From Anaerobacillus isosaccharinicus (GTDB lineage: Bacteria > Bacillota > Bacilli > Bacillales > Anaerobacillaceae), in the NCBI RefSeq assembly GCF_001866075.3, contig NZ_CP063356.1, positions 1,168,164-1,232,163 of the forward strand: DNA of 64,000 nt, given 5' to 3'. This document shows positions 41,748 to 50,995 of the stretch, in pieces. The translations under genes were made by a program, and so were the position numbers. A model generated the notes under the pieces. The model was not told the DNA's origin, did no database searches, and was given only the letters and a program-made list of their open reading frames with translations. Within the stretch, counting starts at the first letter, position 1. Each line of letters opens with the position of its first letter.

Positions 41748-42851
41748 TTATCTTATAGTTTTTATTTGTTCATATTCACTTCTTGTAACTATGTATAGCT
41801 TTTCAATTGAAAAATTTGTTGAAGCATGTTCGTAAAGTGCTATCCCCATTTCTGGTAGTTGTTCTATAATTTGATTAGCTTCTTCGATAGCCGCTTGTAA
41901 CGTAGGAATATCATCAATCGGGATTACCCAGCCGAACGTTTTGTCTGATACAAGACTGGCTACGCCACCAACATCTGTCGTAATTACTGGTTTTCTCATG
42001 TTGGCTGATTCAAGTAAAGCTAATGGAAAACTTTCACTAAATGATGCAAGTAAGCTTAGATCAGAGATTTGCAGTACATCATTTACGTCGCTACGGAAGC
42101 CTAGGAAGTGAACTTGTTTCTCTAACTGAAGGCTCTTTACCTTTTCCTTTAATTCTTTTTCGATCGGGCCATCTCCTACAAGGAGAAGGTGAATATTTTG
42201 ATTTCCGATTTTTTTCAACGCTTCAAATACATTGTCATGGCCTTTAATAGGATGTAGTCTAGCTACCATCGTAATAACAAGGGCACCTGCTGGAATGTGT
42301 AGGTCCTCCCTAGATAGGGAAGGTTCAGGAAGTTGCTCGTTAAACTCAATGCCATTGAAAATTGCTTTTATCTTTTCTCCATTAATTCCAATCGAAACTA
42401 AATTTTCTTTAAACCGTTCACTCACGGCAAAAAAGTAATCGATTTTTTTTATCGCCCAAAGGTTCAAGTTGGAAAATAGTATACCTTTTATTCCGGTACG
42501 AACAAAGTCAAGCTTAGGATCGCTATGGATCGTCGTCACCCAAGTTGCTTTTTTAAACCTTGCCTTAATAAGTGCACCGAAGAGGTTTGCTCTTGGACCA
42601 TGGGTATGGATGATGTCATAGTCACCTTCATTCACAAACTCTGTTAACCTTTTTAAGATGGATAAATCATATCGTGATTTTTGAGATAACAGCTTCACAT
42701 CGATCCCAGCGGCTCTTGCTTCTTCTAAGAGCTTTCCTTCTTGAAAGACAATGAGCGTTACTTCTTCTTTTGGGAACTTCTCTAAAAGGGTCACGACATG
42801 CTTTCTTGAGCCACCCGTTTCTCCACCACTTATCACATGAACGATCTTCAT
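41748..42851 (-). CDS. GT4-family glycosyltransferase
   Basis: 367 residues, GT-B fold. The N-terminal domain starts MKIVHVISGGETGGSRKHV (acceptor side) and has YDIIHTHGPRANLFG. The C-terminal domain has VARLHPIKGHDNVFEAL, LLLVGDGPIEKEL and the donor-binding E-x7-E region SFSESFPLALLESANMRKPVI. It transfers a sugar from a nucleotide donor, probably onto a wall or capsule polymer at the inner membrane face. AGGTGAATT precedes ATG 42851. The tagA and tagO genes upstream on the same strand point to the same pathway. Confidence 0.88.
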   Translation of the reverse strand: MKIVHVISGGETGGSRKHVVTLLEKFPKEEVTLIVFQEGKLLEEARAAGIDVKLLSQKSRYDLSILKRLTEFVNEGDYDIIHTHGPRANLFGALIKARFKKATWVTTIHSDPKLDFVRTGIKGILFSNLNLWAIKKIDYFFAVSERFKENLVSIGINGEKIKAIFNGIEFNEQLPEPSLSREDLHIPAGALVITMVARLHPIKGHDNVFEALKKIGNQNIHLLLVGDGPIEKELKEKVKSLQLEKQVHFLGFRSDVNDVLQISDLSLLASFSESFPLALLESANMRKPVITTDVGGVASLVSDKTFGWVIPIDDIPTLQAAIEEANQIIEQLPEMGIALYEHASTNFSIEKLYIVTRSEYEQIKTIR

Positions 42852-42979
42852 AATTCACCTCATTAATTATTTTTATCTAATACTGATTTGTTATGTAACC
42901 AATTTTGTTTAGCATTCATAAGATATATGAGCCTGATTGAAAAAAGATTGACTCCGTTTATTGTGAGTCAACCTTTCTC

Positions 42980-43693
42980 TTATTTGTTAAAAATAATTTT
43001 TAATAAAAATTTAGGTAAGGCTAACTGCCGTTTCCAACGTTTAGGTTCTTTCATTAAGCGATAGAGCCATTCTAAACCAAGTTTTTGATAAAATACAGGA
43101 GCACGTTTGACGTGACCAGCAAGTACATCAAAGCTTCCACCGACTCCTTGGAACACTTTTACGTTTAAACGCGACATGTTTCGTTCAATCCAAAGCTCTT
43201 GCTTCGGACTTCCCATGGCGACAAAAAGCATATCTGATTTAAGCTCATTTATTCGCTTAATCAAAGCATCTTCGTCATTATAATAGCCATTTTCATACCC
43301 AACAATTTGTATTCCTGGGTAAGTATCCTCAGCTGATTTCACTGCTTTTGAAACAACTTCTTCTTTCGCACCATAAAAGAAAACGTTATATCCTTCAATG
43401 GTCGCCAACTTTAGTAACTTTTGCATGAAATCAACACCAGTAATTCTGGAGCGAATTGTACCACCCTTCAGGCGAGATGCCAGGATCACACCAATACCAT
43501 CTGGAATTTGAAAGGTTGAATGATTAATTAGCCGCTTTAGTGTTTCATTTGATTGACTAGCGATAAACTTTTCAGGGTTAACAGCAATCACCGTTGACTG
43601 TTCACCGGACTGAACTCGCGATTTAATCACCTCAAGCATGGCTTGTTCAGGTAAAGCACTTACATTAACACCTAAATACGTTTCCTTTTTCAT
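42980..43693 (-). CDS. tagA: TagA/WecG-family ManNAc transferase
   Basis: 237 residues, WecG/TagA/CpsF fold. Conserved VNPEKFI, FQIPDGIGVILASRLKGG, TGVDFMQKLL, FFYGAKEEV, FVAMGSPKQELWI and GVGGSFDVLAGHVKRAP. It adds N-acetylmannosamine to GlcNAc-PP-undecaprenol, forming the linkage disaccharide of teichoic-type or secondary wall polymers. The catalytic Asp is probably in PDG. The ATG overlaps the last base of the tagO stop, so the two form a coupled operon in pathway order (TagO then TagA). Confidence 0.92.
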   Translation of the reverse strand: MKKETYLGVNVSALPEQAMLEVIKSRVQSGEQSTVIAVNPEKFIASQSNETLKRLINHSTFQIPDGIGVILASRLKGGTIRSRITGVDFMQKLLKLATIEGYNVFFYGAKEEVVSKAVKSAEDTYPGIQIVGYENGYYNDEDALIKRINELKSDMLFVAMGSPKQELWIERNMSRLNVKVFQGVGGSFDVLAGHVKRAPVFYQKLGLEWLYRLMKEPKRWKRQLALPKFLLKIIFNK

Positions 43694-44784
43694 TACATTT
43701 TAGCTCTTTCTAACCTTGATGCAACTGCTACTTTTAATTTCGAATAAAATTTTAACATTGGGCGATACTGTTTATTTATCAGAGCAAGTTTTTCAATTAA
43801 AAGTTCAGTCATGACTAATAAAACAATGAAGATTAGTACTGAGCCTAAAAGGTTTGCTTTATAGAATAAAATGGCTGAAGTTCCAAATACAACGGCAATA
43901 CCATAAATATAAAGGACGGCTTGTTTATGTGATAAACCGATATCTAATAAACGGTGATGTAAATGACTCTTATCAGCATCCATTATGCGTTGATTGTTCA
44001 TCTTTCTACGAACGATCGCAATAAGCGTGTCCACAATCGGTACAGCTAGGATAATGATTGGCACGAATAATGTTACTAATGTGATCTGTTTAAAGCTAAT
44101 AACCGAAAATACTGCAAGTAAAAAGCCTAATAATAATGAACCTGTGTCACCCATAAAAATTTTCGCTGGGTGAAAGTTAAAGAATAAGAAGCCGATAATG
44201 CTTCCAATAAGTGCTAGTGCTAATAAAGCAACTTGGATATTCCCCATGATGATCGCCATAATAAAAATCGATGTGGCAGCAATCGCAGAAACCCCACCTG
44301 CTAAACCGTCTAAGCCATCAATAAGATTAATTGCATTTGTCACTCCGATAATCCAGATGAATGAGATCGGAATAGCTAACGCCGGAACGATATGCACCAT
44401 TGTATCCGTAAATGGGATGGTAATGTATGTGATTTGGAAACCATCTAATAAGACGATGGTCGTTGCAAGTGCTTGACCAAATAGCTTTTGGATCGGTTTA
44501 ATTTGATACTTATCATCTAGAAATCCTGTAAGAACTATAATCGCTGCTCCAATAATAATTCCTTTTGGAAAGTTTGAAATAGTGGCGACATAAATGACAG
44601 CTGCAATAAATCCTCCAAATATGGCTAGACCACCAGCTCTTGGCATAATTTTTTTATGAACTCTCCGTTCATCTGGTTTATCAACTAACCCAATTTTATT
44701 TGCGAATTTAATCACAAGCGGACTTAGTACGACGCTAACTGTGAGCGCTAGTAAGAACGTAATGATAAAATGTATTGCAAGCAT
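43693..44784 (-). CDS. tagO: Undecaprenyl-phosphate GlcNAc-1-phosphate transferase
   Basis: 363 residues with about eleven membrane helices. MraY/WecA family motifs are DKPDERRVHKK, PRAGGLAIF, GFLDDKYQI (the DDD region), INLIDGLDGLAGG, FMGDTGSLLLGF and the HLHHRLLDIGLSH loop. It makes GlcNAc-PP-undecaprenol, the committed lipid-linked precursor of wall teichoic acid or secondary wall polymer. The start at ATG 44784 has GGAGAGGTG just upstream. It is the first gene of the tagO-tagA transcript. Confidence 0.93.
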   Translation of the reverse strand: MLAIHFIITFLLALTVSVVLSPLVIKFANKIGLVDKPDERRVHKKIMPRAGGLAIFGGFIAAVIYVATISNFPKGIIIGAAIIVLTGFLDDKYQIKPIQKLFGQALATTIVLLDGFQITYITIPFTDTMVHIVPALAIPISFIWIIGVTNAINLIDGLDGLAGGVSAIAATSIFIMAIIMGNIQVALLALALIGSIIGFLFFNFHPAKIFMGDTGSLLLGFLLAVFSVISFKQITLVTLFVPIIILAVPIVDTLIAIVRRKMNNQRIMDADKSHLHHRLLDIGLSHKQAVLYIYGIAVVFGTSAILFYKANLLGSVLIFIVLLVMTELLIEKLALINKQYRPMLKFYSKLKVAVASRLERAKM

Positions 44785-45055
44785 TAGAACACCTCTCCGA
44801 TTTTTCCCGTTTTAGTTTCTCCATAGTATAGGTCGTTTTCTATTTGTTTTGGTTACAGTGAAATTTATTAGCACTTTCCAATTTTTAAAAGTTTTAAACA
44901 TATCCTGAACTATATTAACACAATTTTATTAAAAGGGGTATGGTTATTTTTTCACCTTCATCTTAGACTTCTTTCGTCTTATCTTTTGAAAAAATAGTCG
45001 AATTCATGTTAACAATTCTTCACTATTCTTAAAAAACCTTCTATTTTTAAAAATA
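44785..45055. other. tagO upstream region
   Basis: About 270 bases of AT-rich sequence that should contain the tagO promoter. I see no gene and no clear riboswitch or operator. Confidence 0.5.
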
Positions 45056-45091
45056 AAAAGTGTCAATTCATTGAAATGAACGACACTTTTT
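45056..45091 (-). terminator. Terminator of the nucleotide-sugar dehydrogenase gene
   Basis: AAAAAGTGTC, then TTCATT...AATGAA, then GACACTTTTT: a stem of about 14 bp with T-runs on either strand, 7 bp from the stop codon. Confidence 0.8.
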
Positions 45092-45097
45092 ACTTTT

Positions 45098-46375
45098 TTA
45101 TAGTAGGATCGGACGAATATTGGCTGTATTACCGATATAATGAATTTGAACTTCGGAATTCATAGGAGTAAAACAATGCTTCGTATCAAAAATAACAGGT
45201 GTTACCATCTTTTCCACTAGTATTTCTTCGTTAAGCCGTTTGAATTCATTGTGATCAGCCAAAATAACTACAACATGTGCACCGTTAATCGCTTCAGCAA
45301 ATCCTAATAAAGGAAACGGAACTTGTTCTGCTCTTACGTGCGGATCATGAGCTCTTACCTCAAGTTTTTCGTTTAGGGCTAGCTTTTCATAAATCTCAAG
45401 AGCTGGACTTTCACGTACATCATCAATATTTCCTTTATACGTTAATCCAAACACTGCAATTACTGGGTTTTCAATTTCGCAAACGAGACGATCTACGTGA
45501 CGAATAACGAATTCCGGCATTGAATTATTAATTGTTCTTGCACATTGAATGAGTGGTGATTCCTCAACCGCTTTTTCCACAATAAAATATGGGTCAACAG
45601 CTAAGCAGTGCCCACCTACTCCAGGTCCTGGGTGATGAATGTTAACCCGAGGGTGTTTATTAGCAAGCTCAATGACATCATGAGCATTTACACCTAAGCG
45701 TGAAGATATTTTTGCAAGCTCATTAGCTAAAGCAATATTAACGTCGCGGAATGTATTTTCCATTAGCTTTGACATTTCTGCTGTCACTGCTTCGGTTTCG
45801 ATGACATCTCCTGTGACAATCGCTCGGTATACTTCTGCTGCTTTTTTGGCAGATTTTTCATTGATTCCACCAACAATTCTCGTGTTTTCAATTAACTCAA
45901 TTAAAATTCTTCCTGGTAGGACTCGCTCTGGACAATGTGCCAAATACACATCTTCACCAGGGTTCCAGCCAGCAGCAGCTAAGATTGGTGCCACAACGTC
46001 GTCAATTGTCCGAGGTGGAATCGTTGATTCGACAATAATGACGTCATTCTTTTTTAACACTGGTAATAGTGCTTTTGTCGCTGAGACCACGTAATCAACA
46101 TTCGCCGTTTGATCTTCATGTATAGGTGTTGGAACGGCAACAATAAAGACATCCGCTTCCTCAGGGGCAGTCGCTGCTTTTAAGCGGCCATCTGTCACGA
46201 CTTCTTTAATTAATTCTGGTAACCCAACTTCTTCTATATGAATGTTTCCTTCATTAAGCGTTTGAACAACGTGTGCATTTACGTCTACACCAACGACTTC
46301 ATAGCCAGCACGGGCAAAGATCCCTGCCGTCGGTAATCCAATATACCCTAATCCGATAACACAAATTTTTTCCAT
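45098..46375 (-). CDS. UDP-ManNAc (or UDP-Glc type) 6-dehydrogenase
   Basis: 425 residues. A Rossmann NAD site VIGLGYIGLPTAGIFARAGYEVVG starts the protein, followed by VPTPI, VESTIPP, HCPERVLPG and the catalytic Cys in PGPGVGGHCLAVDPYF, with a C-terminal domain FGLTYKGNIDDVRESPA. The HCPERVLPG and IPP patterns match the WecC branch, which oxidises UDP-N-acetylmannosamine to its uronic acid; UDP-glucose dehydrogenase is the alternative. The product would feed the secondary wall polymer. It is divergent from csaB, with 285 bp between them. Confidence 0.88.
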   Translation of the reverse strand: MEKICVIGLGYIGLPTAGIFARAGYEVVGVDVNAHVVQTLNEGNIHIEEVGLPELIKEVVTDGRLKAATAPEEADVFIVAVPTPIHEDQTANVDYVVSATKALLPVLKKNDVIIVESTIPPRTIDDVVAPILAAAGWNPGEDVYLAHCPERVLPGRILIELIENTRIVGGINEKSAKKAAEVYRAIVTGDVIETEAVTAEMSKLMENTFRDVNIALANELAKISSRLGVNAHDVIELANKHPRVNIHHPGPGVGGHCLAVDPYFIVEKAVEESPLIQCARTINNSMPEFVIRHVDRLVCEIENPVIAVFGLTYKGNIDDVRESPALEIYEKLALNEKLEVRAHDPHVRAEQVPFPLLGFAEAINGAHVVVILADHNEFKRLNEEILVEKMVTPVIFDTKHCFTPMNSEVQIHYIGNTANIRPILL

Positions 46376-46660
46376 TATAAGAAAGACCTCGCTTTTACTG
46401 TTTGGAGTTACTATTTGTAAAAATATATCCTAGCATACTACACAGCTTTTTTATTCACAATTGATAGTATATCAAATTAATAAAGAATGTCACATAGACA
46501 ATTATTGAAAATATTTTTTTGAATTTACATATAAAACGATAGGATTGAAAGCTTGTGGTAACAGTGATAGAATTACAAGGAATGTTTTTTTTCGACATTA
46601 GATAGGTAATGACTATACTTTTTTTGGTATTATCGATATATTTAAGGAGGACAAACTCCA

Positions 46661-47767
46661 TTGAAAATAGTGATATCAGGCTTTTATGGCCTTGGCAATA
46701 CTGGTGATGAAGCGATTCTTGAGTCAATGATTGATAACTTGCGGGACGAGCTTGAAGATGTTGAGATAACGGTTTTTTCACTTTCACCTGAGAAAACAGC
46801 AAGTGACCATCAAGTGAAGAGCATTTATCGAGGCTGGCGTCATCAATTTTTTGATAAAGTAAAAGCGTTAAAGGAAGCTGATCTTCTCTTAAGTGGCGGA
46901 GGCGGACTTCTTCAGGATACCTATCCAACGAAGATTATTTTTGGACCTCTTCCTTATTATTTATTGATTGTGTTCTTAGCAAAGCTTTGCGGGACAAAGG
47001 TCATGTTTTTTTCTCAAGGTATTGGGCCCGTCAGTACAAAATACGCAAAATTTCTTATGGTACTGTTTGCAAATTTAGCAGATGTCATTACGGTCAGAGA
47101 CCAATTTTCTAAAGATTTATTGCAAAAGCTAAAGGTAACAAAGCCAAAAACAATTGTGACCGCAGATATTGTATTTGCATATAAGAAGAAAGAAGACACT
47201 CGTTGTTTAGACAGCTTACCGCTTAAGGGAACTGAAAAGCTTGTGGCGATTTCTGTGAGACCTTGGTTTGAATATACCGACCATTATAAGCAACTGGCGA
47301 AAATTGCCGATGATTTAATTGTACAAGCAGGTGTTACCCCTGTTTTCGTACCGATGGAAGGACATCATGACTTTACCGCTTCAGAAAAGGTACTAGAGCA
47401 AATGGCTCATCGTGATCAATGCTTGATACTGGGTCCTAATTTTACACCAAGTCAGTACTTAGCATTTATCGGTCAATGTCAATTAACGATTGGGTTGCGG
47501 CTCCATGCATTGATTTTCGCTGCAATCACGGGGGTTCCTCATATCGGTATTAGCTACGATAAAAAGGTAGAGAGCTTATTAAAAAGAAGTGGAATGTGGT
47601 CGTATTCGAGTACACTTGAAGATGTTAATTGTCAAAAGTTAACAGAAAATGCGATATACCTACTTCAAAATCAAGAGAAATACCACTTAATGATTAACAA
47701 AAATGTGGCAAGCTTACGTGAAGCTGCATTAGAAAATATAAAGATCTTAAAGACGTATTTTCTATAA
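46661..47767 (+). CDS. csaB: Polysaccharide pyruvyl transferase
   Basis: 368 residues. It starts MKIVISGFYGLGNTGDEAIL (the CsaB N-terminal GNxGDE motif), then LLLSGGGGLLQD, GIGPV, ITVRD, a C-terminal half with ISVRPW and a conserved IGLRLHALIFA. CsaB adds ketal-linked pyruvate to the secondary cell wall polymer, which SLH domains require for binding. The start is TTG 46661 with AAGGAGG 10 nt upstream. It leads a plus-strand operon with a GT4 transferase and murJ. Its presence explains how all SLH proteins in this window are retained. Confidence 0.93.
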   Translation: MKIVISGFYGLGNTGDEAILESMIDNLRDELEDVEITVFSLSPEKTASDHQVKSIYRGWRHQFFDKVKALKEADLLLSGGGGLLQDTYPTKIIFGPLPYYLLIVFLAKLCGTKVMFFSQGIGPVSTKYAKFLMVLFANLADVITVRDQFSKDLLQKLKVTKPKTIVTADIVFAYKKKEDTRCLDSLPLKGTEKLVAISVRPWFEYTDHYKQLAKIADDLIVQAGVTPVFVPMEGHHDFTASEKVLEQMAHRDQCLILGPNFTPSQYLAFIGQCQLTIGLRLHALIFAAITGVPHIGISYDKKVESLLKRSGMWSYSSTLEDVNCQKLTENAIYLLQNQEKYHLMINKNVASLREAALENIKILKTYFL

Positions 47768-47808
47768 TAAAAACAGTGGAATGTTGTTTTTTATAGATGG
47801 AGGACTAC

Positions 47809-48984
47809 ATGAAAATTTTATTAACAACCGTATATGATTACCCCCACGCTGGCGGTTTATCTACACATGTGACAACTTTAAAAGCAGGACTAGAGGCACA
47901 AGGGCATACAGTGGATGTCCTTTCCTTCAGCGATGTCCCGTTTCTAAAGCAAATGTTCTTGGCACAAGGCCCGAGTAACATTGTTAACCGCATTAAAAAG
48001 GGGCGGGGGATTATGTTGGGGCTATACGCACGACAACTTCTACTACAGAAGCTAATTGAAAAGCATAAAAAGCGTGGCTACGACATTATCAATGCTCAAG
48101 ATCCATATGCTACGTTAGCCTCTATTCCATCTGGCATTCCAACTGTTTCAACTGCCCATGGCTATTTATCTTACGAGGCTGTAAGTAAAGGCTCTGTAAA
48201 GGCGAATAGTGAGGAAGCAAAGCTTTTGCAGAACAAGGAGATCATTTCTTTTCAAAAAACTAGACGAGTTATTACTGTTGACCAACGGATCAAACAGTAT
48301 GTGTCTGATGTTGCAGGAATTGAAGGAACAGCAATTCGCAATTTTATTGATGTTGAAGGGTTTAAGCCAGACGTTGAAAACCGTTCACTGTATAAAGAAA
48401 AGCATCAAGTTGATAATGAGAAAAAGGTTTTATTTGTGCCAAGGCGCTTAACGAAAAAAAATGGTGTCATCTACCCTGCTCTTGCGATGAAGAAAATCTT
48501 AACGCGCTATCCTGAGACGCTATTAATTTATGCAGGCAGTGGCGAAGACCTCCCTGAAATTGAGCGGGTCATTAAAGAGGATGGAATAGAAAAGGAAGTA
48601 AAACTTCTCGGTGCTATTCCTCATGAAAAAATTAAAGAATATTATTCATTTAGTGATATTGTTCTTATTCCTAGTATTCATTCTGCTGGCGTCGAGGAAG
48701 CAACTTCAATTTCAGCATTAGAGGCCATGGGCTCTGGGTCTCCAGTGATCGCATGTGCTGTTGGGGGCTTAAAGGAAATCATTAACGATGATGTCGATGG
48801 CATTTTAGTTGAAGAGCAAAATGTTGATGCATTAGCTGATGCCGTTATTCGTTTATTCGATCAGCCTGAGCTTGCTAGTGAATATGCTATCAAAGCAAGG
48901 GCAAAGATTGAAGCCGAGTATTCACATATTGCGGCAGCAAAGAAATATGCAGAGATATATGAGGATGTATTAGGCAAAAAGTAA
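47809..48984 (+). CDS. GT4-family glycosyltransferase
   Basis: 391 residues, GT-B fold, from ATG 47809 (GGAGG 5 nt upstream; an in-frame start at 47797 has none). The N terminus is MKILLTTVYDYPHAGGLSTHV, with YDIINAQDPYATLASIP in the acceptor domain. The donor domain has FVPRRLTKKNGVIYPALAM, IYAGSGEDLPEIE and EEATSISALEAMGSGSPVIA with the E-x7-E. It lies between csaB and murJ with short gaps, so it probably builds the same wall polymer. Donor sugar unknown. Confidence 0.88.
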   Translation: MKILLTTVYDYPHAGGLSTHVTTLKAGLEAQGHTVDVLSFSDVPFLKQMFLAQGPSNIVNRIKKGRGIMLGLYARQLLLQKLIEKHKKRGYDIINAQDPYATLASIPSGIPTVSTAHGYLSYEAVSKGSVKANSEEAKLLQNKEIISFQKTRRVITVDQRIKQYVSDVAGIEGTAIRNFIDVEGFKPDVENRSLYKEKHQVDNEKKVLFVPRRLTKKNGVIYPALAMKKILTRYPETLLIYAGSGEDLPEIERVIKEDGIEKEVKLLGAIPHEKIKEYYSFSDIVLIPSIHSAGVEEATSISALEAMGSGSPVIACAVGGLKEIINDDVDGILVEEQNVDALADAVIRLFDQPELASEYAIKARAKIEAEYSHIAAAKKYAEIYEDVLGKK

Positions 48985-49022
48985 TCTAGTAGGAAGCTAC
49001 TATAAGAAAGTGACTGAGGTCC

Positions 49023-50531
49023 ATGTCTAAGCTTAAGCGAACTGCATTGGTCATTACATTTTTAGCGATATTAGTGAAGCTTTCCGGATTTTTACGAGAA
49101 AGTATCATAGCAAGACAATTTGGAGCCAATGAATATACAGATGGCTACTTATTGTCTTTTTCTTTTATTACGCTAGTAGTGGCGATGATCTCCGGTGGCT
49201 TTAATAATGTATTTTTACCTTTGTATGTGAAGTATAAAAAAAATAATCCTGCTACGGCTGAAAAAAATGCCAATGGAATTATGAATGCTACAGTGCTGAT
49301 TTTTTTCGGGGTTACTTTGGTTGGTTTTTTCTTCGTACCGACGCTCGTTCCGTTTATTTTCGGGCAAATGAATCCAACGACTGAGCAGGTCGCTATAGAA
49401 GTGACCCAAGTGTTCTTTTTGTTTATGAGTGCAATCGCCTTAAATGGGATTTTAGAGTCTTATTTACAGGGACGAAGGATCTTTGTGCCTGTTCAAACAG
49501 CAAAGCTTCTTGCGACATTAATGGGCGCCATTTTCGCGTTGCTTTTTTCGGAGCGCTGGGGGATTCATAGCTTAGCTTATGGATTTATCGTTGGCGTTTT
49601 GTTAGGTACCGTTATTCAGTTTTATTATTTACAAAAGAGCGGCTTTCGTTGGAAGCCTTCAGTGAAGGTAGAAAAGAGTTTTCAAGCGACGTTTTTAGTG
49701 TTGTTATTTCCAGCATTATTGAATTCCGTTGTTGGGCAAATAAACATGTTCGTAAATAAGCTTTTTGCTTCAGGGACTGTTGAGGGCGCTGTTACTTATT
49801 TGAATAATGCGTCACTCCTTGTAAATATACCAAACGCAATTTATGCAACGACGGTAGCTGCGATTATTTTTACACTTTTATCTGAACAGGTGGATGATCC
49901 TAAGAAGTTTCAGTGGACGGTTTTTCGAGGGTTGGAGTTAAGTTTAATTACGCTGTTACCTATTGCAGTGGGCTTGCTCCTAGTAGGTGAGGCAGCTATC
50001 TCCTTTGTGTATGAGAGAGGCTTTTTCACTGGGGTTGATACGGTGAATACATATGTGGCGCTAGTCATGTATGTTCCATTGATCGTTACCCAGGGCCTGC
50101 AGTACATTATTTCTAAGTCGATGTACGCTAGAGGAAAAACAGCGATTATTTTAAAAATCAGCTCGACGACGATCTTATTAAACATTATTTTGAATTACTT
50201 GTTGGTAGGGCCATTTGGCTATCCTGGACTAGCTATTTCGGCTTCTATTGTATCTGTTTATTATTTGGGCGTGACTTCGTACTTTGTGTTGAGAGATTTT
50301 GATATGGAGGAGCGGACGCGAGTCGGAACATTACTTGTCCGAGTTCTTCCTGCGACAGTACTGATGGCTGGACCTCTATATTTAGTCATGAGATATACAC
50401 GCGTTGATGAGCTATATTCTTTACTACAACTGGTCATCTTAATTCCGTTAGGGGCGGTTCTCTATATTGGAGGAACATATGTATTTTATCGTGAGGGATT
50501 TAGGCGAGTTGTTGGTTTGGTGAGAAAATAG
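49023..50531 (+). CDS. murJ: MurJ-family lipid flippase
   Basis: 502 residues with about fourteen membrane helices, MOP superfamily. The N terminus SGFLRESIIARQFGANEYTDGYLL is the MurJ/MviN signature. Charged residues in the cavity region include FVNKLFASG and FVYERGFF. It flips lipid II or a related undecaprenyl-linked precursor across the membrane. In this operon (csaB, GT4, murJ) it may serve the secondary wall polymer; the main lipid II flippase is the other possibility. GAGGTCC precedes the ATG. Confidence 0.88.
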   Translation: MSKLKRTALVITFLAILVKLSGFLRESIIARQFGANEYTDGYLLSFSFITLVVAMISGGFNNVFLPLYVKYKKNNPATAEKNANGIMNATVLIFFGVTLVGFFFVPTLVPFIFGQMNPTTEQVAIEVTQVFFLFMSAIALNGILESYLQGRRIFVPVQTAKLLATLMGAIFALLFSERWGIHSLAYGFIVGVLLGTVIQFYYLQKSGFRWKPSVKVEKSFQATFLVLLFPALLNSVVGQINMFVNKLFASGTVEGAVTYLNNASLLVNIPNAIYATTVAAIIFTLLSEQVDDPKKFQWTVFRGLELSLITLLPIAVGLLLVGEAAISFVYERGFFTGVDTVNTYVALVMYVPLIVTQGLQYIISKSMYARGKTAIILKISSTTILLNIILNYLLVGPFGYPGLAISASIVSVYYLGVTSYFVLRDFDMEERTRVGTLLVRVLPATVLMAGPLYLVMRYTRVDELYSLLQLVILIPLGAVLYIGGTYVFYREGFRRVVGLVRK

Positions 50532-50567
50532 TTGGGTTTCTGAGTTGTGTATGGCTGATTATTATTG

Positions 50568-50594
50568 GAAGCTGACTTAGGTTAGCTTCTTTTT
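50568..50594 (+). terminator. Terminator of the csaB-murJ operon
   Basis: GAAGCTGAC, loop TTAG, GTTAGCTTC, TTTTT, 37 bp after the murJ stop. Confidence 0.8.
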
Positions 50595-50763
50595 GTTGTT
50601 TAGGGAGGGGTTTTGGCAAGATAGTTGGATTTCTAAGCGTGAATGCTTACTTTTAGTTTGAATTTTGATTGGTTATTAGTCAATTTCGGCTAGGCCCCTT
50701 TATTTTGGACACATACTTTGATTTGCTTTCAATATCTTAGTATTTCTTTCTGTAGGAACAATT

Positions 50764-50971
50764 AGAGGAAACTGTCCCCACTTAGACCCTTTAAAAAGCG
50801 CTTCAGCGTTAATGATTTGACACGGAGCCTCGTCACGCATGATGCTCTTTCCAGGCGCCAAGTGATAAAGCATGCTGGATCACCCTAAAAGGTTATCATG
50901 CGTTGCTCCATATCAAATCTTTAGTATATGGAATGAATTGCTCTCCTACATTGTAGGGAACAGTTTCCTCT
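50764..50971. repeat. Structured ~210-bp element bounded by a 12-bp inverted repeat
   Basis: AGAGGAAACTGT (50764-50775) and ACAGTTTCCTCT (50960-50971), each followed by CCC-type bases, enclose a region with nested pairing: GATTTG/CAAATC, GGAGC/GCTCC and CGCATGAT/ATCATGCG (about 50815-50924). It resembles a small REP/BIME or MITE-like insertion inside the IS left end, or a structured RNA. Confidence 0.55.
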
Positions 50972-50995
50972 GTCCAAGATTGGTTGGCTTCCAAT

